Assembly: GCA_026706425.1 (NCBI GenBank)
Contig: JAPOYW010000581.1
Span: 1 to 13,012 of the forward strand
Source: Gammaproteobacteria bacterium
Lineage (GTDB): Bacteria; Pseudomonadota; Gammaproteobacteria; Pseudomonadales; Azotimanducaceae
DNA length: 13,012 nt
Direction of reading: 5' to 3'
This document shows, piece by piece, positions 1 to 6,186 of this stretch. Positions within the stretch are counted from its first letter, which is position 1; each line of letters opens with the position of its first letter. The translations under genes were made by a program, and so were the position numbers. The notes under the pieces are model-generated. The model saw nothing but the letters and a program-made list of their open reading frames with translations. It did no database searches and was not told where the DNA came from.

Positions 1-527
1 GCCACTTCGTTCGACAATCAGGGCGCTATCCCCTGTGCGGGAAAGGGGACATAAACACATATGCTTTGTTCGCGGAGCACAATTGGCGCGTGATGGCATC
101 CGGGGGGTGCGCGGGGTTCATTGTCCCGGGTGGGATCGTTACGGACGATACGACCAAGGGTTACTTCCAAGCTCTTCTTGACAGGAGTGCCCTCGCGAAC
201 GTGCACCACTTCGAGAACGAGAGTTTGATCTTCAAGGGTCTTCACCACGCGTATCGGTTCGTGTTTGCTCACGATCCGAGAGGCCGAGCAGGCCGACTTG
301 ATTTTCTATGCGCGGCGCGCGGCAGATCTGGACAAGCCGGAACGGCACTTCGGCTTGAGGCCCGAGGACTTCAGAGTTCTGAATCCGAATACGCGTACCT
401 GTCCGACGTTCAGATCGAGGCGGGATGCGAACATCAACCTGTCGATGTATTGCCGAGCTGGCGTCCTTTGGCGCAATGACCAACCGGACGGGAACCCGTG
501 GGGGGTTGAGGTTCCTGAGCATGTTCC
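1..527 (+). pseudogene. Type IIG/Eco57I-like DNA methyltransferase fragment, frameshifted and truncated
   Basis: This is the C-terminal half of a class II N6-adenine methyltransferase domain of the Eco57I / BREX-PglX-like type, which would methylate DNA in a restriction or defence system. The frame is open from the window's left edge. It reads YPLCGKGDINTYALFAE from about 24, then GFIVPGGIVTDDTTK and FENESLIFKGLHHAYRFV, all hallmarks I recall for this family. At 264-266 an extra T in a TTT run breaks the frame; removing one T restores YRFVLLTIREAEQADLIF. The family block LNPNTRTCPTFRSRRDA follows in the new frame, up to NPW at 493-501. A second extra base lies in the GGGGGG run at 500-505; removing one G gives NPWGLRFLSMF. 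Homology then stops near 525, where ATPase sequence begins. The expected downstream part of the protein is missing. The gene is therefore non-functional as read, unless the two homopolymer insertions are sequencing errors, and even then it is truncated. Confidence 0.85.
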
Positions 528-826
528 CAGGTACTCAGCAGCGTGGAGAACCGCCAAGTGAGGTGGCTGGTCAACGGGGAGGTGCGGGAACACGACGTTC
601 ACGTTTGAGGCCGCGACACCAACGCCATCCTGCGCGACCACATGCACACCGACGACCGCGACGAAGCTGGCAAAGATGTTCTGCGGGAGCTCTATGACGC
701 GATTGATGGCGGTGATCGCGATGCTGCCACTCGGCTACTCGAAAGGCTCCGCCGTCGATGGGGTGATGACGATCCGGAGTTCATCCGTGCCAAGGCTTCC
801 TAGACGACGAACTCTCGGAGGATTAG
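525..826 (+). pseudogene. C-terminal remnant of an AAA-family ATPase (PtuA-like partner of the HNH nuclease)
   Basis: From about 525 the frame reads SQVLSSVENRQVRWLVNGEV. This matches the end of the ATP-binding region of SMC/OLD-like AAA ATPases, where a THSPQVLSTV-type motif is usual. It meets an in-frame TGA at 606-608 and continues in the same frame with GRDTNAILRDHM. An acidic helical tail ending WGDDDPEFIRAKA follows. GRD-S/T-N-x-IL plus an ID-GD-A-LL tail is, from memory, typical of ATPases encoded just before TIGR02646/PtuB HNH nucleases. At 795-803 a base has been lost: the current frame stops at TAG 801-803, while the shifted frame gives LDDELSED and stops at 824-826, right against the nuclease start. 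Walker A and most of the ATPase are absent, so this is only a tail. The reading rests on pattern memory; alignment would settle it. Confidence 0.72.
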
Positions 827-1549
827 GTGCGAGGGGTGAGGAAGAGCTTTCCGCCCTTGAACGTAAGTCCCGATGGGCAGACGCCGCGTCGGTTCGTGGA
901 CGCCGAGCGGGACTTCCTGGCGGTCCTGCCCGCAGGCAATGTCTCCGCCCGCACCCAGTTCGATCAGCTTGATAAGGCCAAGCTCCGAGAACCCATGTAC
1001 GCCGAGCAGCGGTCGCTGTGCGTCTACTGTGAGCGGCAGCTGTCTGAGGACAAGACTCCGCACATTGAGCACTGGCGCCATTTAGACAGGGCGTCCGAAT
1101 TCGCCCTCCACTGGGCAAACCTCTACCTCTCATGCCCCACGGCAGACACCTGCGACGCCGCCAAGGGTAATCGCTGGCTTGGAGATGACGGACCAGAACT
1201 TCCTTGGCCGACCGAGTTGGCCTACGAACGATTGGTCGGCTACAACGGCCGCGGCGAGATGCGTCTGCGCGACACCGCGCCCGCGAGCGCGGTGATTCGT
1301 CGCGCTCTCGAACTCGCCATCAACGGCACTGGCGACCGCCCCTTTATCCTGAACCTCAATCACCCAAGGTTGACTGCCGCGCGCAGGGCGGCCTTGGATC
1401 AGGAGCGGACCAAGCTCGGTCGCGCCTTCGCGGGTCGAACCGCGTCGCGAGCGGACCGCGCCGCTCGGGCTGACGAGATTCTGGAGCAGGAAACGCGACC
1501 AGCCCATGTGAGCATCCGGGTTGCTTGGCTCCGCAAAGAGCTTGGGTGA
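827..1549 (+). CDS. HNH endonuclease, PtuB / TIGR02646-like (Septu-type defence effector)
   Basis: A 240-residue HNH-type nuclease. The core is CVYCE (Cys65, Cys68), then IEHWRH (Glu81, His82), ANLYLSC (Asn98, Cys103) and a following Cys-Asp-x-x-Lys (109-113). This is the zinc-supported HNH layout of TIGR02646/PtuB proteins, which act with an AAA ATPase in Septu and in some retron defence systems by cutting nucleic acid on infection. The GTG start at 827 has GGAGG at 817-821, five bases upstream, and directly follows the shifted ATPase stop at 824-826. A second GTG at 836 is possible but sits too far from that site. Length is normal and no internal defect is visible. However, its ATPase partner survives only as a tail, so the protein is probably an orphan. 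Class assignment is firm; the link to Septu is inferred from the gene order. Confidence 0.85.
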   Translation: MRGVRKSFPPLNVSPDGQTPRRFVDAERDFLAVLPAGNVSARTQFDQLDKAKLREPMYAEQRSLCVYCERQLSEDKTPHIEHWRHLDRASEFALHWANLYLSCPTADTCDAAKGNRWLGDDGPELPWPTELAYERLVGYNGRGEMRLRDTAPASAVIRRALELAINGTGDRPFILNLNHPRLTAARRAALDQERTKLGRAFAGRTASRADRAARADEILEQETRPAHVSIRVAWLRKELG

Positions 1550-1707
1550 CGCCTTTGACTATCACGGCAGTCAACATTGCGCGCCTGTCGAAGGCCGCAA
1601 CCGACAATGGCTTCGACCTCGGTCTGGGCCGCGAGAACGACTGGCTCGTCTTCGGCAGCAGCCAGACCAAGATGCGCATCTGTGCCGCTGAGGGTCGAGG
1701 GTCTTGA
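1546..1707 (+). pseudogene. N-terminal stub of an HNH-type endonuclease-like protein
   Basis: A GTG at 1546 overlaps the nuclease stop in a GTGA arrangement, as in a translationally coupled operon. The 53-codon frame contains LSKAATDNGFDL, then a Gly-Arg-Glu-Asn-Asp-Trp-Leu segment and FGSSQTKMRI. I recognise this loosely as the start of a family of restriction-associated HNH proteins that open with A-x-DNGFD...DWL-F-S-Q. Homology ends around 1690 and the frame stops at 1705-1707. No catalytic part follows in any frame I could follow. I read it as a truncated gene that once completed a defence operon with the upstream nuclease. It may instead be an independent short protein; the family assignment is tentative. 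Confidence 0.5.
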
Positions 1708-2144
1708 CCGCAGCCACGAACGCTATCTTGTCTGGCATCGGGCTAACGTCTTCCGGGGGAGTTGGAACGGCAACGCCTAACCCGCCGCTACGTCGCATCG
1801 TTGCGAAAGCCGTCGCGCAGCTAAGGTCCAGCGCGCTGCTTAAACCCAGCGGTCTCTGCCCGCAATGCCGCACCCGAGCGTCCATCGAGGAGTTCTCCCT
1901 CGAACGTGGTCGCGCCCGGCAGGTCGTTGCCCGTTGCCCGTGTGGTGGTTCGGTACCAAGGTCGTGCCGCTGCTGGCATCTCCGCACAAGAGTTCGCGTT
2001 TGACCACATGGCGCAGTTGCTGGCGAACGCCTTCAGCCAACGGGACACAATATTCGGCACGTGTGCTGCCCCAAAAAACCCGTTGCGCCCGTCAACATGG
2101 TGCCGTTCCTGCCGCTCGACGACAGTCGGCAAAACGGCAAAACG
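1708..2144. other. 437-base stretch without a supportable gene
   Basis: Several open frames cross this interval on both strands but none shows a recognisable domain, a convincing ribosome binding site or consistent composition. A plus-strand frame at 1704-2003 contains CPQC and CPCG pairs that mimic a zinc ribbon, and then frames change. Together with the broken genes upstream, this looks like decayed sequence between the defence remnants and the oxidoreductase. I found no tRNA, insertion-sequence ends or CRISPR repeats here. Confidence 0.5.
2102..2138 (-). terminator. Hairpin just downstream of the oxidoreductase fusion gene
   Basis: GCCGTT (2102-2107) pairs with AACGGC (2133-2138), and GCCG (2111-2114) pairs with CGGC (2127-2130). 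This gives a two-step stem around a 12-base loop. It lies seven bases beyond the minus-strand stop at 2145-2147, a usual place for a terminator. There is no T tract directly after it; a run of six T on the minus strand occurs only about 20 bases further on (2078-2083 region). It may be a weak or Rho-assisted terminator. Confidence 0.3.
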
Positions 2145-4163
2145 CTACCGAGAGTTCGCTTCCAGATTGAGCCAAAGCCGTTCGTCTTCCGTAAGCGCGA
2201 CGTCCAGCGCCGCCAGGGAAGAGCGCGTCTCGGCGAGCACGCGTGGCCCGAACAACGCAAAACACGGGAACGGCTGACTGAGGACATATGCCAAAGCGAC
2301 GTTGATCGGTTCGACCCCGCGCTCGTTCGCCAACTCCACGGCCCGGGCCCGTCGTTCGAAGTTGTCGTCCGCAAACCAGCAACGCTCTAGTTCGGCGTCA
2401 CTCGGCTGATTGTAGAACCATCGGTCGGCACCCTTGCCGCTCGCCGCGCGGATGGCATCGAACCGGTCCGTGAAGAACCCGCGCGCCTGGCTCGACCAGG
2501 GGAACAGCGCCAACTGCTCGGCTTCGAGCCATGTGCGCCACTCGGCGGTCGACGAGGCGATGCACCCCGCCCACACCGGCTCCACCATTCGCGCCAGGCT
2601 GAAATTGTTGGACACCGCAGCAAATGGGGTCAGCCCCTCGGTCGCCGCGTAGGCGTTGGCCGCCTGGACCCGCGAAAGCGACCAGTTGGAGCCGCCGAAT
2701 GCCCGAATGCGTCCCGCGGAACGCTCGGCGTCCAGCACATCGATCCATTCTCCGACAGGCACGTCCGTGTTGTCCCGGTGCAGGAAGTAGAGGTCGATGT
2801 GATCCGTACCGAGCCGTTCCAGGGTCACGTCGAGTTGCGGGCCTACCCGGTCCGGGAAGTTCGCCGGCGTGTGCGCGCCCTTGCCGATCACGACCACGTC
2901 GTCGCGGATACCCCGATTGGCCATCCACGTGCCGAGCAGTTGCTCCATGCGCCCGCCGCCGTAGATGTGGGCGGTGTCGAAGGTGTTGCCGCCGTATTCG
3001 AAGTAGTTGTCCCACATCACCGACGCATGAAGGATGTCCGGCTGGTTGTCGCAACCCAGAACCAGTCTCGATACCGGCTTGCCGACCCCGGCAACTTCGC
3101 CTTTTGGAATCGCCTTGCGCCTGACCGCGAGCGGCCTGCCGTGGACCGGCATCGTGCACCGCTCGGGCTTTTCGAAATCGAACTGCACCCCCGCTTCCCG
3201 CCGCCAGAGGTCGAGCACGCGCGCGTTGCCCAGGCTGTCCTCCCAGTTCATGTGCGGGGACTCCAAGGCACCGTCGTCGAGGGCTTGTGCGACGGCGTCC
3301 ACCTCGTGCACGTATAGCGGCTTGGTCGTACCCGCGATGGTCTCGCGCTTGCCGCCGCGAACGAGTTCGAAACTCCAACTGCCATCGGGGCGCGAGCCCA
3401 TCCAGGGGGAACCGATGCGGATCGAACCCGCCGAGCCGAACACTTCGGCGGCGTTGTCGAGATCCAGTTGGACGGCCGTCGACACCCTCGCGATCGCCCC
3501 GCTCGGGAAATTCAGCAGCGCGCAAGCCCAGGCGTCGACACCGGTCGGGCTCAGTTGCCCGAAACCCACCACGCTCTCCGGCTCTTCCCCGGCAACCAGC
3601 CGGGCCATGGAAACCGGGTAGCACCCGACATCCATGATGCCGCCGCCGGCAAGTTCGCTGGCGTGGAGACGACCTTCCGGGCGAAACGGCGATGCGAATC
3701 CGAAGCTCATGTTCATCTGCCGCACCTCGCCGATCGCGCCGTCGCGGATCAGCTCCACTGCCTTGGCCGTCTGCGGATGCGTGCGGTACATGAAGGCTTC
3801 CATCAGGAAGCGGTTGTGAAACGCAGCGGTCTCCACCATCGCCATGACTTCGGGATGATTGACGCCCATCGGCTTTTCGCACAGCACGGCCTTGCCGGCC
3901 TCGAGCGCCTTGATGGTCCACTCGGCGTGCATGGGATGCGGGGTCGAGACGTAGATGACGTCGACGTCGGGATCGGCGAGCAGCGCATCGTAGCTGCCGT
4001 GGGAACCCGCCGGCGGGAGTCCGTAATCCGTGGCGAACGCATCGGCCGCGGCTTGGCTACGGCTGCCGACGGCGGTCAACTCCGACGTGTCCGATGCGAC
4101 GACGGCATCGGCGAGCTTGTGGGCGATACTGCCCGTGGCGAGGATTCCCCAACGTCTCGTCAT
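2145..4163 (-). CDS. Fused Gfo/Idh/MocA oxidoreductase - aldo/keto reductase
   Basis: A single uninterrupted 672-residue protein joins two complete NAD(P)-dependent oxidoreductases. Residues 1 to about 330 form a Gfo/Idh/MocA protein. They carry a Rossmann start (WGILATGSIA, 5-14), the CEKPMG motif (Lys97) and GGGIMDVGCYPVSMARL (173-189), as in the dihydrodiol/xylose dehydrogenase-like branch. After a short linker, residues 355-672 form an aldo/keto reductase. FDTAHIYGGG gives catalytic Asp396 and Tyr401, IGKGAH gives Lys428, and YFLHRDN gives His462, so the tetrad is complete. Both halves therefore look active, probably on sugar-like or polyol substrates. The ATG is preceded by GGGGAGAGG within ten bases. 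The gene stands alone: 122 bases separate it from the toxin gene upstream. Coupled oxidation and reduction of one substrate, or internal cofactor recycling, is a reasonable inference but not shown. Confidence 0.93.
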   Translation of the reverse strand: MTRRWGILATGSIAHKLADAVVASDTSELTAVGSRSQAAADAFATDYGLPPAGSHGSYDALLADPDVDVIYVSTPHPMHAEWTIKALEAGKAVLCEKPMGVNHPEVMAMVETAAFHNRFLMEAFMYRTHPQTAKAVELIRDGAIGEVRQMNMSFGFASPFRPEGRLHASELAGGGIMDVGCYPVSMARLVAGEEPESVVGFGQLSPTGVDAWACALLNFPSGAIARVSTAVQLDLDNAAEVFGSAGSIRIGSPWMGSRPDGSWSFELVRGGKRETIAGTTKPLYVHEVDAVAQALDDGALESPHMNWEDSLGNARVLDLWRREAGVQFDFEKPERCTMPVHGRPLAVRRKAIPKGEVAGVGKPVSRLVLGCDNQPDILHASVMWDNYFEYGGNTFDTAHIYGGGRMEQLLGTWMANRGIRDDVVVIGKGAHTPANFPDRVGPQLDVTLERLGTDHIDLYFLHRDNTDVPVGEWIDVLDAERSAGRIRAFGGSNWSLSRVQAANAYAATEGLTPFAAVSNNFSLARMVEPVWAGCIASSTAEWRTWLEAEQLALFPWSSQARGFFTDRFDAIRAASGKGADRWFYNQPSDAELERCWFADDNFERRARAVELANERGVEPINVALAYVLSQPFPCFALFGPRVLAETRSSLAALDVALTEDERLWLNLEANSR

Positions 4164-4285
4164 ATTCCTCTCCCCGACGTCAAACCGGAGAAGTCTGTAG
4201 GAGTCGTCGGTTCATCGGCAAGCCCTGTGAGACAGACATTTTGGGCAGTCCTTGTCCAACGGCCTTCCATCGAGCAATGACGTTC

Positions 4286-4732
4286 CTACCGCGTGAGCAG
4301 GCGCCGATCGAGCGAAAACGGTTGAATCGTCCCGTGCGTCACCAGTCTCCGGAAGTCCTGGTGTTCGGGGTCTAGGACCAAATTGCGTTCGAGAGGGATC
4401 ACGAAGCTCGGTGCGCTGAATCCGAGAATGCCCTCGGCACCGAGACGGCGGTCTCCCAATGCCGCAGTGTCTCCCCCGAGGTCCGCACGGTCGAGATGTT
4501 CGATGGCCTGATCTGGGACGTTGACTTCGAGGAAGCGGTATTCGGGCAAGATGTCCAACCTTGGCGCGTGGACGAGGATTTCCAAAGCGGCCAGAGAAAG
4601 CGTGGTCGAACAGTAGACCGCTCTCGTGCCAGGCGAGTTGAAGCGACCACCCCACTCGCGCGCGCCGTCGCCACTCAGTAGCACCTCGACGCTATCGGCA
4701 TACTTCGCCCTAGCGACGCGGAATGCCTTCAC
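4286..4732 (-). CDS. RES-domain toxin (MbcT/ParT-like)
   Basis: A 148-residue RES-domain protein, the toxin of type II RES-Xre pairs. Characterised members attack cellular NAD+ or ADP-ribosylate a metabolic enzyme. The family core is visible: GDGAREWGGRFNSPGT (21-36, Arg30 in the conserved GGR), AVYCSTTLSLAALE (38-51, Glu51), and PSFVIPLERN (108-117, Ser109), followed by DPEHQDFRRL. The Arg, Glu and Ser that name the family are all there, so the toxin looks intact. The GTG start at 4730-4732 overlaps the antitoxin stop by four bases (GTGA), so translation is probably coupled, with no separate ribosome binding site evident. Confidence 0.92.
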   Translation of the reverse strand: MKAFRVARAKYADSVEVLLSGDGAREWGGRFNSPGTRAVYCSTTLSLAALEILVHAPRLDILPEYRFLEVNVPDQAIEHLDRADLGGDTAALGDRRLGAEGILGFSAPSFVIPLERNLVLDPEHQDFRRLVTHGTIQPFSLDRRLLTR

Positions 4733-5166
4733 GTGGGTATGCCGTGTTCCAAGCGACCGATGAGCCTAAGCACGTCTCTGGCGCCAAGCTCCGTCGTGGC
4801 ATGGTCCAACGGGGTTTCGCCATCCAACGCCGCGGACGGCGTGTTCAGCCAGTGTGCCGCCCCGTCGATGTCACCGAGGAACCCGGCCGCTCGATGCAGC
4901 AGCTCTGCGTATCGAACCACCCGATCCGACTCCAGGGCCGACAAACGTCCCTGCTTCCGCCGTCGTGCGTAGGTCTGCTTCGACAGACTCAGCCACCGTT
5001 GCATGGTTGCCGAGGTCACGTGGAGGCAGCCCGCGAGACTCTCAACGGTTTGCACGGGAAGCCCTTCCCTTACAGAGTAGACGTTCAGCGCGGCGGAGTG
5101 ACGGAGGATGCCGTTTACGGTCGAACGATTCCATCTATGCTGTGGCCGCTTCGCCCCGTCAGCCAT
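4729..5166 (-). CDS. Xre/MbcA/ParS-type antitoxin with DUF2384 C-terminal domain
   Basis: Antitoxin partner of the RES toxin. The N-terminal half holds a helix-turn-helix-like region (about 36-62, with LPVQTVESLAG and TSATMQRWLSLS). The C-terminal half ends with AAHWLNTPSAALDGETPLD and GARDVLRLIGRLEHGI, the textbook DUF2384 toxin-binding tail. I chose the ATG at 5164-5166 (145 residues), with a weak GGTGG upstream, because a 25-base inverted repeat sits directly in front of it, as expected for a self-repressed pair. An alternative ATG at 5218-5220 adds 18 residues and has a stronger site (GGGGAG, seven bases upstream). With that start the inverted repeat would lie inside the gene. The family is clear; the start is not. 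Confidence 0.88.
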   Translation of the reverse strand: MADGAKRPQHRWNRSTVNGILRHSAALNVYSVREGLPVQTVESLAGCLHVTSATMQRWLSLSKQTYARRRKQGRLSALESDRVVRYAELLHRAAGFLGDIDGAAHWLNTPSAALDGETPLDHATTELGARDVLRLIGRLEHGIPT

Positions 5167-5174
5167 GTCGACCA

Positions 5175-5199
5175 CCGAGTGTCCTATTTGGACTCTCGG
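5175..5199. promoter_or_regulatory. Inverted repeat, likely antitoxin operator
   Basis: CCGAGTGTCC (5175-5184) and GGACTCTCGG (5190-5199) form 10-base arms matching at 9 of 10 positions around TATTT. It lies 8 bases upstream of the ATG at 5166 of the antitoxin gene. RES-Xre antitoxins usually repress their own promoter through such a palindrome. A possible minus-strand -10 (TACACT, complement of 5201-5206) abuts it, with a TTGCCG-like -35 at 5222-5227 at a short 15-base spacing. The promoter reading is weak; the repeat itself is plain. Confidence 0.55.
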
Positions 5200-5265
5200 C
5201 AGTGTACCAAATTTGCCCATCCGGCAACTCCCCTTCCTCCAAGTTCGGTGCGAAAATACCCGTCG

Positions 5266-6171
5266 ATGCAACCGTCTCGGCCACGACTGACCGACGTACA
5301 GATCGCCCAGTACCGCGAGGACGGCTACGTGCTCGTGGAGAACGTCCTCGAAGACGAAACCCTAGCCGACCTGCGCCGGGTCACCGAGGAGATCGTCGCC
5401 AGCGCCGCCGGCATCGAGAACCACACCAGCATCCTCGACCTCGAAGCGTCCCACAGCCCGGACGCGCCCCGGGTGAGGCGGATCAAACAGCCCCATCTCG
5501 CCGATCCCTTCTACCGCGAACTCGCCGCCCATGCCGGCATCATGGCCGCCCTCGAACCGCTGATCGGGAAGAACATCCGCCTGCGCGCGGGCGGCAAAAT
5601 CAACATGAAGTCCGCCGACTACGGCGCGCCCGTGGAATGGCACCAGGACTGGGCGTTCTATCCGCACACCAACCAGGACGTCCTGGCCGTCGGCATCCTG
5701 CTCGACGACATGGATTCCGACAACGGTCCGCTGACGGTGCTGCCCGGTTCGCACCGGGGACCCGTCTACGACCACCACAGCCACGGCGCGTTCTGCGGCG
5801 CGATCGACGTCGCCCGGGAGGGCCTCGATGTGTCCGGCGCCCGGGAGGTCCACGGCCGGGCGGGATCCATCACTGTTCATCACGCCCGTCTGGTGCACGG
5901 CTCCGGGATGAACAAGTCCGACCGGCAACGGCGCGTGCTGTTCTTCGAATACGCCGCCGCCGATGCGTGGCCGCTTGCGGGCATCGAGCATCTCGACAAG
6001 CTTGACGATTTCAACGGGCGGATGGTGCTCGGCGAACCGACGCTGCGACCGCGACTGGAGGACGTTCCCGTGAAGATGCCCCTACCGCGGGCGCCCTACC
6101 AGGGATCGATCTACGAGAACCAGCGGACGTTGTCGGCGCAGTATTTCAATCACGCCACCGAACCGGCATAG
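5266..6171 (+). CDS. Phytanoyl-CoA dioxygenase (PhyH) family protein
   Basis: A 301-residue non-heme Fe(II)/2-oxoglutarate-dependent oxygenase. EWHQDWAF supplies His126 and Asp128 of the iron triad, and HHARLVHGSGMNKS supplies the distal His211. Arginines at 220-223 sit where the 2-oxoglutarate carboxylate is held. DNGPLTVLPGSHRGPVY (152-168) is the usual PhyH strand-loop. The start is the ATG at 5266, followed by the characteristic opening LTDVQIAQYREDGYVLVENVL. The same frame is open upstream to 4723, but that stretch is antisense to the antitoxin gene. No strong ribosome binding site is visible; a GTG at 5248 is an alternative. The gene is divergent from the antitoxin (99 bases) and converges on the MaoC-like gene with only 15 bases between stops. 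The substrate is unknown; PhyH proteins hydroxylate a wide range of molecules. Confidence 0.92.
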   Translation: MQPSRPRLTDVQIAQYREDGYVLVENVLEDETLADLRRVTEEIVASAAGIENHTSILDLEASHSPDAPRVRRIKQPHLADPFYRELAAHAGIMAALEPLIGKNIRLRAGGKINMKSADYGAPVEWHQDWAFYPHTNQDVLAVGILLDDMDSDNGPLTVLPGSHRGPVYDHHSHGAFCGAIDVAREGLDVSGAREVHGRAGSITVHHARLVHGSGMNKSDRQRRVLFFEYAAADAWPLAGIEHLDKLDDFNGRMVLGEPTLRPRLEDVPVKMPLPRAPYQGSIYENQRTLSAQYFNHATEPA

Positions 6172-6186
6172 CCACCGCCCAACGCG

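Noticed and set aside
1704..2003. Plus-strand frame with CPQC and CPCG pairs resembling a zinc ribbon
   Set aside because: Starts at TTG with no ribosome binding site, has no conserved surroundings and breaks off; kept only as a feature of unassigned sequence.
2033..2374. Minus-strand frame containing TGATGFLG, like an NAD-binding epimerase start
   Set aside because: The motif lies near the C-terminal end of a frame that mostly shadows the oxidoreductase, and nothing of a Rossmann protein follows.
2398..3921. 507-residue open frame on the minus strand within the oxidoreductase fusion
   Set aside because: Arg/Gly/Ala-rich out-of-frame shadow in high-GC sequence; the overlapping 672-residue frame has full catalytic motifs of two families.
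4723..5265. Upstream extension of the first PhyH frame giving a 482-residue protein
   Set aside because: The added part is antisense to the toxin-antitoxin genes and shows no domain; the PhyH homology starts just after the ATG at 5266.
4854..6005. 383-residue plus-strand frame overlapping the first PhyH gene
   Set aside because: Arg/Pro-rich shadow of the PhyH gene in another frame with no motifs.
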